Source: Streptomyces cavernae (GTDB lineage Bacteria; Actinomycetota; Actinomycetes; Streptomycetales; Streptomycetaceae). Taken from it: 64,000 bases of DNA. The stretch spans positions 95,734 through 159,733 of the forward strand of contig NZ_RPDJ01000033.1 in the NCBI RefSeq assembly GCF_004023625.1, given 5' to 3'. Every line of letters begins with the position of its first letter. The first letter of the stretch is position 1. The notes beneath the pieces were generated by a model. It did no database searches, was not told the origin of the DNA, and saw nothing but the letters and a program-made list of their open reading frames with translations. The translations under genes were made by a program, and so were the position numbers. Shown here in pieces: positions 7,735-15,883 of this stretch.

Positions 7735-7960
7735 ACGCGACCGGGGCCCGGTGCTCCGGTGCGGCTGCGGTCCAGTGCGGCCGGGTCTCGTCGGTCCGCT
7801 CTCGTCCGGTCCGGGTCCGCCCGATGCGGCCGGTTCTCACCGCTCCGGTCTCGTCCGCTCTCGTCCGGTCCGGGCTAATCCGGTCTATCTGGTTCGATCC
7901 GGTGCGGTCTGGTGTGATCTGCTCCGGTCCTGGTCCGCTCGGTGCGGCCGTTCGGGGGCC
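7735..7960. repeat. low-complexity degenerate repeat of CGGTCCGG / CTCGTCCG units
   Basis: The interval is built from CGGTCCGG, GGTGCGG and TCTCGTCCGCTC variants in both spacing and order, consistent with slippage-derived sequence. No credible reading frame is present on either strand. Confidence 0.55.
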
Positions 7961-7979
7961 TGCTCCTCGGCCGCTGCCC

Positions 7980-8029
7980 GCCGGGCCCTGCTCCGCGGAC
8001 CCACAGCGGTCCGCGGAGCAGGGCCCGGC
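7980..8029. terminator. bidirectional hairpin terminator
   Basis: A perfect 22-bp stem (7980-8001 with 8008-8029, core CTGCTCCGCGGACC) with a 6-nt loop lies between two converging genes and directly abuts the stop codon of the minus-strand gene at 8035. Confidence 0.8.
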
Positions 8030-8034
8030 CATGG

Positions 8035-8802
8035 TCACGACCCCTTGGCTCCGGGGAACAGCGTCAGGAACGGCTCCGCCGACGCCGCGATGCCGCGGCT
8101 GTAGGGCGCGTCGAAGTCCCAGATGAGGAAGAGCAGGAACGCGATCAGCGCTGAGAAGAGGCCGGCGAGGACCAGCTCGCGTGCCGTGCGGCGGATCTGC
8201 AGGGCGAAGACCATCCCGATGGTGACCAGCGCTCCGGTGATCAGTCCGAACCACACGACGCCCGGCATGGTCGCCTCGGCGGAGTCGGCGCGCGCGTTGC
8301 GTGCCGCGTCGGCCGCGGCGAGCTGGTCGAGGATCGGCTGGTAGGCCTGCGCCTCGAAGTCCGTCCTCGGCTGGTAGTCGGTCACCTCCGCCCGCACCTC
8401 GCCCAGCAGTTCGGCCCCGCGGTCGGTCAGCCCGCCCTGGTCCGCCATCACCCGCCATTCCTCGCCGACGACATGACCCACGTAGGCGCCCACGTCCGCG
8501 CGGATCCGGTCGCGGACCTCGGCCGGATAGACCCGGACCCGCTCCGAGATCTCGTGCAGCGCCTGCGCCTCCGCCTGTACGTGGTTCTGGGCGGCGCCAC
8601 GGGCCTCCCATACGCCGGCGATGGCGAGCCCGAGCACGATGGCGTACACCACGCCGATCATCATCGTCATGTACTCGATCACGTCCGGAGTCTCGGACGG
8701 ATCGTCGTCCTCACCGACAGCGCGATGCCGTACGAGGGTGACGGCGAGCACGACGAGACAGGCGGCCGCCATCGCGAGGGCGAGAACAAGCCATTCCGAC
8801 AA
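8035..8802 (-). CDS. DUF4239-like integral membrane protein
   Basis: A 255-residue membrane protein with two helices at the N-terminus (LVLALAMAAACLVVLAVTLV and MTMMIGVVYAIVLGLAIAGVW), a long soluble helical region, and two C-terminal helices (WFGLITGALVTIGMVFAL; LVLAGLFSALIAFLLFLIWDF). This layout matches the DUF4239 (bestrophin-like) family. I chose a TTG start at 8802 because GGAGG lies seven bases upstream; the frame continues upstream but overlaps the preceding gene. It follows the proline-rich gene by 16 bases, so the two are probably co-transcribed. Function unknown. Confidence 0.8.
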   Translation of the reverse strand: MSEWLVLALAMAAACLVVLAVTLVRHRAVGEDDDPSETPDVIEYMTMMIGVVYAIVLGLAIAGVWEARGAAQNHVQAEAQALHEISERVRVYPAEVRDRIRADVGAYVGHVVGEEWRVMADQGGLTDRGAELLGEVRAEVTDYQPRTDFEAQAYQPILDQLAAADAARNARADSAEATMPGVVWFGLITGALVTIGMVFALQIRRTARELVLAGLFSALIAFLLFLIWDFDAPYSRGIAASAEPFLTLFPGAKGS

Positions 8803-8818
8803 GAGTTCCTCCAGAGGG

Positions 8819-9433
8819 TCAGCGCGGACGCAGCGCGGCGACGGCGAGCACCGCGGGCGCGGTGACGAGCAGGGTGAGTGAGACCAGCGAAGGGCCGCTG
8901 CGCGGCGGTGCCTTGCGCGGCGCCGGGCGGTACGGCGGATAACTCGCCGTGGCCGGCGAGGCAGTCGGGCGCACCGTCGGCTCGGGTTTCGGCGCCGGCT
9001 TCGGGGCGGGCGGCGGAGGCACGGGCCGCGGTTGCTCGGGGGCGGGCCGCGGCGGCGCCGGAGCGGGTGGCGGCGGCGGTGGCGGCGCCGGTTTCGGTGG
9101 CGGTGTGGGCTTCGGCGGTGGAGTGGGTTTCGGCTGGGGTTCGGTGGGGCTCGGCGGCGGCTTCGGCTCGGGCGGCGGGGGGCTCGGCGGCGGTTCCGGA
9201 CTGGGGCAGGGCGGCGGGGGCGGCGGGGGAGTCGGCGTGGGAGTGCACCAGGTGCTGCTCCCGGCGACCGCCACCGCGTGCACACCCGGGCCGACGGAGG
9301 CATAGGCGCACGAGTCGGCCGACGCCTGGCCGACGGGTGCGCCGACGGCCAGCCACACCGGCGTCAGCAGCGCCAACACCCGCATGACGAGGGCGAATCG
9401 GGTCCGTTGAGGTCCATGCACGACGAAGATCAT
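8819..9433 (-). CDS. Proline-rich secreted or cell-envelope protein
   Basis: A 204-residue protein with an N-terminal signal segment (VLALLTPVWLAVGAPVGQASA), a short cysteine-containing head (SCAYASVGPGV, STWCTP), about 90 residues of extreme Pro/Lys/Glu-rich repeats (PPPKPTPPPKP and variants), and a C-terminal hydrophobic segment ending in RPR. The proline-rich stalk probably spans the wall. The start could also be the internal ATG at 9385, since no clear ribosome site distinguishes them. It lies 16 bases upstream of the DUF4239-like gene in an apparent operon. Confidence 0.7.
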   Translation of the reverse strand: MIFVVHGPQRTRFALVMRVLALLTPVWLAVGAPVGQASADSCAYASVGPGVHAVAVAGSSTWCTPTPTPPPPPPPCPSPEPPPSPPPPEPKPPPSPTEPQPKPTPPPKPTPPPKPAPPPPPPPAPAPPRPAPEQPRPVPPPPAPKPAPKPEPTVRPTASPATASYPPYRPAPRKAPPRSGPSLVSLTLLVTAPAVLAVAALRPR

Positions 9434-9636
9434 GGTCCGCGCCGGGCCCGCTCACGCCGGGCTCATGGGGGATTGCCCCGAACGGGTGAGACGGGCGCTC
9501 CCGGCGCTTGACGGTGCGGAGCCCCGCGTTCCTTATCTCGCGCACATACGTGCGGGTGGATGCTCGGAAGTGGTGCCACAGGTTTCCCAAAGAATTTTTT
9601 GAGCTCGTTGAACACTCTGGCCACTTCCGCTCGTAC

Positions 9637-9682
9637 CTAGGGCCATGAAACGGCGCGCTGAGGCGCGCTACCAACGCCCTAG
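9637..9682 (+). promoter_or_regulatory. nested inverted repeats in the leader of the lipoprotein gene
   Basis: Outer arms CTAGGGC (9637-9643) and GCCCTAG (9676-9682) enclose a compact GCGCGC-TGAG-GCGCGC hairpin (9653-9668). The structure ends 30 bases before the lipoprotein start codon. It could be an operator, a leader RNA structure or an attenuator. Confidence 0.4.
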
Positions 9683-9712
9683 CAACACCCAAGCGGATAG
9701 CGGGAGTTAACA

Positions 9713-10729
9713 ATGCAGCGTCAATCAGGGGGCTTCCCCCGTGCATGGCGGAGCGCCTCACTCGTAGCGTCGGCTGCGGCCGTGCTGACGCTGACAACGG
9801 CTTGCGGATCGGACAATGCGAACACCGGAAGCCAGAACGTGGGCGCGGCCGGTGCGGCCGCCGCGGGGGGTTACGCGACTCCGTCCACCCCCGCCACCGC
9901 GCCCGCCGGTGCCGGGGCCGGTAATGGTTATGGGCAGGCGTCGCAGAGCAACGCCAAGGCGGGTGGCCAGCTGGCGATTTCCGAGAATGCCGAACTCGGC
10001 CAGATTCTCACCGACAGCACCGGAAAGACGCTCTACCGTTTCGACAACGACACCGCCGAGCCGCCGAAGTCCAACTGTGACGGTGACTGCGCCACCGCAT
10101 GGCCGCCGGTTCTGGCCGACGGCACCACGGCCCCCGCGGGTGTGGACAAGTCCCTGGTCGGTTCCGTCACCCGCTCCGACGGCACCAAGCAGCTGACCAT
10201 CGACGGCTGGCCGGCCTACTACTTCGCCAAGGACACCAAGCCCGGCGACACCAACGGCCAGGGCGTGAAGGGTACTTGGTACGCGCTGTCGCCCGAGGGC
10301 AAGAAGGCGACCGGGGGTGCCGGCGGGGGTGCGGCCGAGCCCGCTGATCTGCCTGGTCTGTCCACCCGTAAGGACCCCGAGCTGGGCGAGATCGTCATCG
10401 ACAAGAACGGTAAGACGGTCTACCGCTTCTTGAAGGACTCGCAGTGGCCGATGGCGACCAAGTGCACTGGTGCCTGCCTGGAGAAGTGGCCCGTCGTCGC
10501 CCCCGTCGACGAGAAGGACACCAAGGGAATCGATCTGCAGGGGTCCACGCCCAACCAGGGCTACGTGGTCTTCAATCGTCCGGACGGCATCAAGCAGCAG
10601 AGCATCGACTGCGTGCCGATCTACACCTTCGCCCAGGACAAGAAGCCCGGCGACACCAACGGCCAGGGCGTGGGCGGCACCTGGTACGCCATCCGCCCCG
10701 ACGGCAGTGCGGTCGGCGCGCCGAAGTAG
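9713..10729 (+). CDS. Lipoprotein with four repeats of unknown function (SCO0930-like)
   Basis: A 338-residue exported lipoprotein. The signal peptide ends in LTLTTAC with lipidated Cys31, then an Ala/Gly/Asn-rich linker. The mature part consists of two homologous halves, each with two copies of the secreted-repeat family PF03640 (GKTLYRFDND ... DGWPAYYFAKDTKPGDTNGQG; GKTVYRFLKD ... PIYTFAQDKKPGDTNGQG). Each half has a CxxxC pair (CDGDC, CTGAC) before WP. The second half changes the conserved GWP to CVP, adding an unpaired-looking cysteine. Function is unknown for the family. The same neighbourhood in S. coelicolor places it beside rmdA. Confidence 0.88.
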   Translation: MQRQSGGFPRAWRSASLVASAAAVLTLTTACGSDNANTGSQNVGAAGAAAAGGYATPSTPATAPAGAGAGNGYGQASQSNAKAGGQLAISENAELGQILTDSTGKTLYRFDNDTAEPPKSNCDGDCATAWPPVLADGTTAPAGVDKSLVGSVTRSDGTKQLTIDGWPAYYFAKDTKPGDTNGQGVKGTWYALSPEGKKATGGAGGGAAEPADLPGLSTRKDPELGEIVIDKNGKTVYRFLKDSQWPMATKCTGACLEKWPVVAPVDEKDTKGIDLQGSTPNQGYVVFNRPDGIKQQSIDCVPIYTFAQDKKPGDTNGQGVGGTWYAIRPDGSAVGAPK

Positions 10730-10768
10730 GGATCACCACCCGGACAGCAGTACAGCGCGCGAACCACA

Positions 10769-10803
10769 GGTCCACCCCCTCTGCCGCACGGAGGGGGTGG
10801 ACC
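10769..10803 (+). terminator. hairpin terminator after the lipoprotein gene
   Basis: Perfect 13-bp arms (GGTCCACCCCCTC and its complement) with a 9-nt loop, 40 bases after the stop codon. Confidence 0.8.
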
Positions 10804-10817
10804 GCTTTGTCGTCCCC

Positions 10818-10970
10818 AGGTGTCCCCGTTTCCCGCGCGTCCCCGTTTCGCGCGTTCTCGTTCCCCGTGCGTCCCCGTCCCCGCGGTGTCCCCGTCCCCG
10901 CGGTGTCCCCGTCCCCAGTGAGTGCCCGTCCCCCGCGGTGTCCCCGTCCCCGAGGCGGCCCCGGGGCGTC
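10818..10970. repeat. tandem CCCCGTCCCCGCGGTGT-type minisatellite
   Basis: Repeated GTCCCCGTCCCCGCGGT units, at least three of them nearly exact around 10876-10950, with decayed copies on each side. No gene is visible in 10730-11265 apart from this repeat, the terminator and a promoter-proximal AT-richer stretch. Confidence 0.65.
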
Positions 10971-11151
10971 CGTGGGGGTCCGTGGGGCGTCCGTGGAGGC
11001 CGGTCCTTCGGTGCTCGACGGCCCGTCCCGACTCGGCTCCTCCGAGGGCCGGTCGGGACACTGCGTGACCATGGGCGGTCCCTTGCTGTGCTTACGGGCG
11101 ATTTCTGGGGCGCTCTCCGTGCGCACCTGTCCCACCGTCAACTTGTCATGT

Positions 11152-11210
11152 GCCAAAGGCATTCAACGAAAAACGGATGGTCAATTTCCGTTTCCTCTCG
11201 CCCCTTTGGC
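11152..11210 (+). promoter_or_regulatory. nested inverted repeat upstream of the methyltransferase/rmdA unit
   Basis: Outer arms GCCAAAGG (11152-11159) and CCTTTGGC (11203-11210), with inner arms ACGGA/TCCGT, lie in an unusually AT-rich stretch 55-115 bases before the methyltransferase start. It probably overlaps the promoter of the two-gene unit. Confidence 0.35.
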
Positions 11211-11265
11211 GGACGATCAGTAGCCTCAGCTCGAACACCGGATCGCCTACGTCTTGGAGGGCAGG

Positions 11266-12078
11266 ATGGAGCGTCCCGCCTGGGCTCCACACGGCATCGA
11301 CATCACGATGCCGAGCGTGTCCCGTATCTACGACTTCTACCTGGGCGGTTCGTACAACTTCGAGGTCGACCGGGAGGCGGCCCGCAAGGCCATGGAGTTC
11401 ATGCCGGGACTCCCCAAGATCATGCAGGCGAATCGTGCCTTCATGCGCCGAGCGGTGCGCTTCGCCCTCGGCCGGGGCGTCACCCAGTTCATCGACATAG
11501 GCTCCGGCATCCCCACCTTCGGCAACGTCCACGACGTCGCCCAGAGCGGGGCGTCCGGCGCCCGCGTGGTGTACGTGGACCACGACCCGGTGGCCGTGGC
11601 ACACAGCCAGGCCGTACTGGCGGGCAACGAGAACGCGGACGTGGTCGCCGCCGACCTGCGGGCGCCCCGGGAAATCCTGAACAGCCCTCAGGTCCAGCAA
11701 CTCATCGACCTGAACCGGCCGGTCGCCCTCCTCCTGGTTGCCATACTTCACTTCGTGGAGGACGCGGACGACCCGTACGGTGCGGTGGCCGAGCTGCGGG
11801 ACGCCCTGGCGCCCGGCAGCCTGCTCGTCGTCACCCACGCGTCCTACGAGGGGATTCCGGTCCCCGCCGAGCAGGCCGAAGGAGCGGTCGACGTCTACCG
11901 GAACACTCGCAGCCCACTGATCATGCGCACGCGCGAACAGATCGCGCGGTTCTTCGAGGGGTACGACATGGTGGAACCCGGCCTCGTGCCGATGCCGCAC
12001 TGGCGGCCGGAGACGGCTCCGGAAGACGAGGATCCGTATGCCTTCTCCGGTTTCGCGGGCGTGGGGCGTACGGCGTGA
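11266..12078 (+). CDS. SAM-dependent methyltransferase, DUF574 family
   Basis: A 270-residue predicted methyltransferase of the actinobacterial DUF574 (Methyltransf_19) family. Family hallmarks are PSVSRIYDFYLGGSYNFEVDR near the N-terminus and a Rossmann motif FIDIGSGIPTFGNVH. An acidic strand end (VVYVDHDPVAVAHSQ) and VVAADLRAP, LLLVAILHFV are also present. The ATG at 11266 sits after GGAGGGCAGG. Its stop overlaps the rmdA start by four bases (GTGA), so the two are translationally coupled. The substrate is unknown, but the coupling suggests a job linked to cyclic-di-GMP signalling or to development. Confidence 0.88.
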   Translation: MERPAWAPHGIDITMPSVSRIYDFYLGGSYNFEVDREAARKAMEFMPGLPKIMQANRAFMRRAVRFALGRGVTQFIDIGSGIPTFGNVHDVAQSGASGARVVYVDHDPVAVAHSQAVLAGNENADVVAADLRAPREILNSPQVQQLIDLNRPVALLLVAILHFVEDADDPYGAVAELRDALAPGSLLVVTHASYEGIPVPAEQAEGAVDVYRNTRSPLIMRTREQIARFFEGYDMVEPGLVPMPHWRPETAPEDEDPYAFSGFAGVGRTA

Positions 12079-14219
12079 CCGCGGAGCCGGACGGACCGGA
12101 GGACAGACTGCGCAGGTTCGCGACCATCTGGAGCCGGGCGGTGTTCCCGGTGACCTCGACGTCGCTGACCAGGCCCGAGTTCGAGCAGCAACTGCTCCCG
12201 CTGGCCAGGCGGTTGAGCGACGCGCTGCACGCGAGGACCCATGACGCCGCCGAGGGGCAGGCGGTCGGCGCCGCGCTCGTCGCGACCCACTGCACCGACC
12301 CCGAGGCGCTCAGCCGCACGCTCGACTGCGTCGACGCCTATCTGGTGCTCTACTGCGGCGGGGACGGCCCCCAGGAGGCACTGCGCACCCGCTCGGCGCG
12401 GCTCCAGCACGCCATGGCCGCCGGGTTCGCCCAGGCGCTGCGTGAACGGACCCTGACCGAGCAGGAGTCCATCTCGCGGGCCGCGCTGAACGCCCGCAGC
12501 GCCGTCGCCGACGCCCTGCACGCCAGCGAGGCACGGTTCCGGGCGGTGTTCGAGGGCGCGGCCATCGGCATCTGCATGGCCGACCTCGAAGGCAACATAC
12601 TGCAGGTGAACCGAGCCATGCTCCGTATGTTCGGTGGCTCCGAGCAGCACGTGCGGGGCAAGAAGGTCGTCGAGTGGACCCACCCCGAGGACGCGCCGCA
12701 CGTATGGCGGCTGTACGAGGAACTGGTCCGCGGCGACCGCGAGCACTTCCACGTGGAGAAGGCGTTCTCCCGGCCCGACGGCACCGCACTGTGGACCAAC
12801 CTGTCGGTCTCGCTGCTGCGGGACGCCGACGGCCAACCGCAGTACCAGCTCGCGCTCATGGAGGACACCACCGAGCGCCGACTGCTCAATCTGCGGCTGC
12901 GCTACGAGGCGACGCACGACGCGCTCACCGGTCTGCCCAACCGGACGCTGTTCTTCGAGCGGCTGGAGAAGGCGCTGTCGGCGGGCGAGGGCAGCCGCTT
13001 CGGGCTGTGCTACCTCGACCTCGACGGCTTCAAGACCATCAACGACAGCCTCGGACACTCGGCCGGCGACCGGCTGCTCGTCGAGGTCGCCGACCGGCTC
13101 CAGGCCTGCACCACCGCGCCCGGCGAGATGGTGGCCCGGCTCGGCGGTGACGAGTTCGTGGCGCTGACCACGGGACCGGACACGCAGACCGAGGTCGACG
13201 AACTCGCCGGACGCATCATGAGCGCCCTCGCCGCCCCGATCCGGATCGACGGCCGGGAACTGACCGTGCGCGGCAGCATCGGCGTCGTGGAGGGCCCGGT
13301 GGGCGAGCGGAGCCCCGCCGAGGTGCTTCGCAGCGCCGACATCACGATGTACCGGGCCAAGTCCGCGGGCGGCAACCGCTTCGAGCTCGCCGACCCCGAG
13401 GCCGACGCCCGCGCCATCACCCGGCACGGGCTCACCACCGCGCTGCCCACGGCGCTCGACCGGGGTGAGTTCTTCATCGAGTACCAGCCGCTGGTGCACC
13501 TCGGTGACGGCAGCGTTCGCGGTGCGGAGGCGCTCGTGCGCTGGCTGCACCCGCAGCACGGTGTGCTCAGCCCCGACCGGTTCATCCCGCTGGCCGAGCA
13601 CACCGGGCTGATCGTGCCGCTCGGCCGCTGGGTCCTGGAACAGTCCGTGCGCCAGGCCGTTGCCTGGCAGGAGCGGCACGGCGGCGAGGAAGCGGCCGGT
13701 CCCCCGCGCATCAACGTCAACCTCTCGCCCTGCCAGCTCGCCCACCCCGGGCTGGTCTCCGACACGGTCGAGATCCTGGAACGCGCGGGACTGGAACCTC
13801 AGGTGCTCTGCCTGGAAGTCACCGAGTCCGCTTTGATCGGCGCGGACGACGAAGTACTCAAACCACTGCGGCGCCTGGCCGACATGGGCGTGGACATCGC
13901 GCTCGACGACTTCGGCACGGGCTACTCGAACCTGGCGAACCTGCGCCGGTTGCCGGTGAGCATCGTCAAACTGGACCGTTCCTTCACCCGTGGGATGCAG
14001 CAGTATCCGGCCGACCCCGTCGACCTGAAGATCGTCGAAGGGATCGTGTCCCTCGCCCACAGCCTCGACCTGACGGTCACGGTGGAGGGCGTGGAGACGG
14101 GCGCTCAGGCGGAGCAGCTGCGGGTCCTGGGCTGCGACACGGCCCAGGGCTGGTACTACGCCCGTCCCGGCCCGCCGGAGCGCTTGCACGAGCTGGCGTT
14201 GGTCGACGCGACGGGATGA
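12075..14219 (+). CDS. rmdA: Bifunctional cyclic-di-GMP synthase/phosphodiesterase (PAS-GGDEF-EAL), RmdA-like
   Basis: A 714-residue cytoplasmic enzyme that would make and degrade cyclic di-GMP. An N-terminal helical region is followed by a PAS domain (about 150-270), a GGDEF domain with intact GGDEF at 357-361, and an EAL domain with EAL at 485-487, EVTES and DDFGTGYS. Both active sites look complete. The RxxD product-inhibition site five residues before GGDEF is absent (APGE), so feedback control is probably weak. The GTG start overlaps the methyltransferase stop. RmdA of S. coelicolor (SCO0928) regulates development and has the same architecture; the identification relies on that and on the neighbours. 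Confidence 0.88.
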   Translation: MTAEPDGPEDRLRRFATIWSRAVFPVTSTSLTRPEFEQQLLPLARRLSDALHARTHDAAEGQAVGAALVATHCTDPEALSRTLDCVDAYLVLYCGGDGPQEALRTRSARLQHAMAAGFAQALRERTLTEQESISRAALNARSAVADALHASEARFRAVFEGAAIGICMADLEGNILQVNRAMLRMFGGSEQHVRGKKVVEWTHPEDAPHVWRLYEELVRGDREHFHVEKAFSRPDGTALWTNLSVSLLRDADGQPQYQLALMEDTTERRLLNLRLRYEATHDALTGLPNRTLFFERLEKALSAGEGSRFGLCYLDLDGFKTINDSLGHSAGDRLLVEVADRLQACTTAPGEMVARLGGDEFVALTTGPDTQTEVDELAGRIMSALAAPIRIDGRELTVRGSIGVVEGPVGERSPAEVLRSADITMYRAKSAGGNRFELADPEADARAITRHGLTTALPTALDRGEFFIEYQPLVHLGDGSVRGAEALVRWLHPQHGVLSPDRFIPLAEHTGLIVPLGRWVLEQSVRQAVAWQERHGGEEAAGPPRINVNLSPCQLAHPGLVSDTVEILERAGLEPQVLCLEVTESALIGADDEVLKPLRRLADMGVDIALDDFGTGYSNLANLRRLPVSIVKLDRSFTRGMQQYPADPVDLKIVEGIVSLAHSLDLTVTVEGVETGAQAEQLRVLGCDTAQGWYYARPGPPERLHELALVDATG

Positions 14220-14269
14220 CCGGGGCCGGGGGGTGGGTCTCCTCGCCCCCGCCGCCCCTACCCTTCCCA

Positions 14270-14665
14270 TCCCAGGGGCTGCCGCCCCTGCAACCCCGCT
14301 CCTGGGGCCGGCGCCCCGGCCCGGCTTGTGAGGGCTGTTGCCTGTGTGCGGCCCGGCTTGTGGGGCTGCCGCCCCTGCGACCCCGCTTTTGGGGCTGCCG
14401 CCCCAGCCCGGTTCCTCGGGCTGCCGCCCCGTCGACCCACTCCTGGGGATGGTGCCCCGGCCGCGGCTTGTGGGGCTGCTGCCCTGCGGACCGGCTTGTG
14501 GAGCTGGCGCCCCGGCCCCGGCTTGTGGAGCTGCTGCCCTTGCGACCCCGGCTCGTGGGGCTGGCGCCCCGGCCCGGCTCCCGGGGCTGCCGCCCCGTCG
14601 ACCCACTCCTGGGGCTGCCGCCCCAGCCCTCTCCCATGGCTGTCGCCCCAGCCCCGCCCCGATAT
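14270..14665. repeat. dense array of GGGGCTGCCGCCCC palindromic units
   Basis: At least a dozen units of the near-palindrome GGGGCTGCCGCCCC (with GGCGCCCC, GCTGCCC and GTCGCCCC variants) recur every 25-45 bases. Linkers such as CGGCTTGTG, CGACCCCG and CGTCGACCCACTCC themselves recur. No credible gene is present in 14220-14914. Every unit can form a short hairpin on either strand. Confidence 0.75.
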
Positions 14666-14725
14666 CGGCCGCCGCATGCCTCAACCGCCGGCCAGGCTGG
14701 ATATCGTCGGCCGGGGCGCCGAGGC

Positions 14726-14775
14726 AGGTGCGCCCCTTCAGGGGCGCGGGGAACTGCGCGACCAGCCGCTCGCAG
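14726..14775. repeat. common Streptomyces intergenic repeat (GGGGCGCGGGGAACTGCGCG)
   Basis: The hairpin GCGCCCC-TTCA-GGGGCGC (14730-14747) is followed by GGGAACTGCGCGACCAGCC, a phrase I know as a very frequent intergenic sequence downstream of genes across Streptomyces genomes. It may act as a terminator for the converging rmdA and LysR genes. Confidence 0.65.
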
Positions 14776-14914
14776 CCCGCGCCTGGTCCGCGGGCCCCGC
14801 CCCGGCAGGGCATCGGCCAATGATGGTGCGGTAGGCACATCCAATCCGGGGGGCGTCCCGGGATTGGCGGGGGACAGGGCGCGCAGCCCCCTGCGGCGGT
14901 GAGCGCAGCACACC

Positions 14915-15799
14915 TCACCGCTCCAACAGCATCCGCTGGAGTTCCCTGGCGGCCCGTGGCGGAGCCACATCGCTGCGGTGGGCCAGCGCGATCGTCCGGT
15001 GCAGGCCGGGGCTGGCGAGAGGGGTGACCCGGAGGCCGCGTCCCGACCGGGTCGCCACCATCCGCGGCACCACCGCCACCCCCAGCCCCGCCCGGACGAA
15101 ACCGAGCACCGCGTCCATCTCCCCGCCCTCCACCGCGAAGGCCGGCTCGAACCCCGCGGAGCGGCACGCGGCCACGGTCAGTTCCCGCAGGTCGTAGCCG
15201 TGCCGGAACATCACGAGACGCTCGCCCTCCAGATCGGCGACGCGGACCGTACGCCGGCCCCCTCCCGGTCTCGGCTCATCCGGTGAGGACACCACCACCA
15301 GGTCCTCCCGCAGCACCTCCAGCGTGGTCAGCGCGGGCGACGGGGTGGGCAGCGGCAGGACCACCAGGGCGAGGTCGAGCGCCCCGCGGGCGAGTTCCCG
15401 TACGAGATCGTGCGAACCGCCCTCCTCGATCATCAGCCGGATACCGGGGTAGCGGTCGTGGAAGGCGCGCAGCACGTCCGGCAGCAGGCCCGTGCACAGA
15501 CTCGGTGTCGCGCCGAGCCGGACCCGTCCGCTGCGCAGCTGGGCCAGCTCCTGCACCTCCTGCCGGGCGGTGTCCGCGTCCGCGAGGATCCGGCGGGCCA
15601 GCGGCAGCAGAGCCTCACCGGCGTCCGTGAGGGTGATGTTCCCCCGTGCCCGCCTGAACAGTTCCGCCCCCAACTCCCGCTCCAGCGCCTTGATCTGCTG
15701 CGACAGCGACGGTTGCGCGACATGCATCAGATCGGCGGCCCGGGTGAAATGCCGGGTCTCGGCTACCGCCACGAAGTACTGAAGCTGGTGGAACTGCAC
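14915..15799 (-). CDS. LysR family transcriptional regulator divergent from sdhCAB
   Basis: A 294-residue LTTR. The N-terminal winged helix reads FHQLQYFVAVAETRHFTRAADLMHVAQPSLSQQ in the family pattern, followed by the effector domain (SGRVRLGATPSL...; GALDLALVVLP; VLGFVRAGLGVAVVPR). I placed the start at a GTG (15799) because the family begins two residues before FHQLQ; an ATG at 15817 is an alternative. It is divergent from the succinate dehydrogenase operon, with a 7-bp inverted repeat in the shared control region, so it probably regulates sdhCAB. The effector is unknown. Confidence 0.87.
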   Translation of the reverse strand: MQFHQLQYFVAVAETRHFTRAADLMHVAQPSLSQQIKALERELGAELFRRARGNITLTDAGEALLPLARRILADADTARQEVQELAQLRSGRVRLGATPSLCTGLLPDVLRAFHDRYPGIRLMIEEGGSHDLVRELARGALDLALVVLPLPTPSPALTTLEVLREDLVVVSSPDEPRPGGGRRTVRVADLEGERLVMFRHGYDLRELTVAACRSAGFEPAFAVEGGEMDAVLGFVRAGLGVAVVPRMVATRSGRGLRVTPLASPGLHRTIALAHRSDVAPPRAARELQRMLLER

Positions 15800-15813
15800 A
15801 TTCCCACCATAGG

Positions 15814-15843
15814 ACATGGCTATGGAATCGAGCCGTGCCATGT
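15814..15843. promoter_or_regulatory. inverted repeat between LysR gene and sdhC
   Basis: ACATGGC (15814-15820) and GCCATGT (15837-15843) form exact 7-bp arms with a 16-nt spacer. The site overlaps the start region of the LysR gene and lies about 40 bases before sdhC, the usual place for a LysR autoregulatory site. Confidence 0.45.
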
Positions 15844-15883
15844 CTTGGACCGATCGGTGAGTCCGGATCTACCGTCTGGACCC

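Noticed and set aside
10470..12074. Long upstream extension of the RmdA reading frame through the lipoprotein and methyltransferase genes
   Set aside because: The extension overlaps two well-supported genes and a minisatellite; the real start is the GTG at 12075 coupled to the methyltransferase stop.
14270..14665. CRISPR array
   Set aside because: Units are degenerate palindromes with short, recurring linkers rather than unique spacers, and no cas genes are present.
14258..14970. Proline/glycine-rich frames across the palindrome array
   Set aside because: Repeat-encoded low-complexity peptides in several frames and both strands; no evidence of translation.
11895..15167. A 1090-codon minus-strand frame across rmdA and the repeat array
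   Set aside because: Antisense to the GGDEF/EAL gene and through repeats; no domain, no ribosome site.
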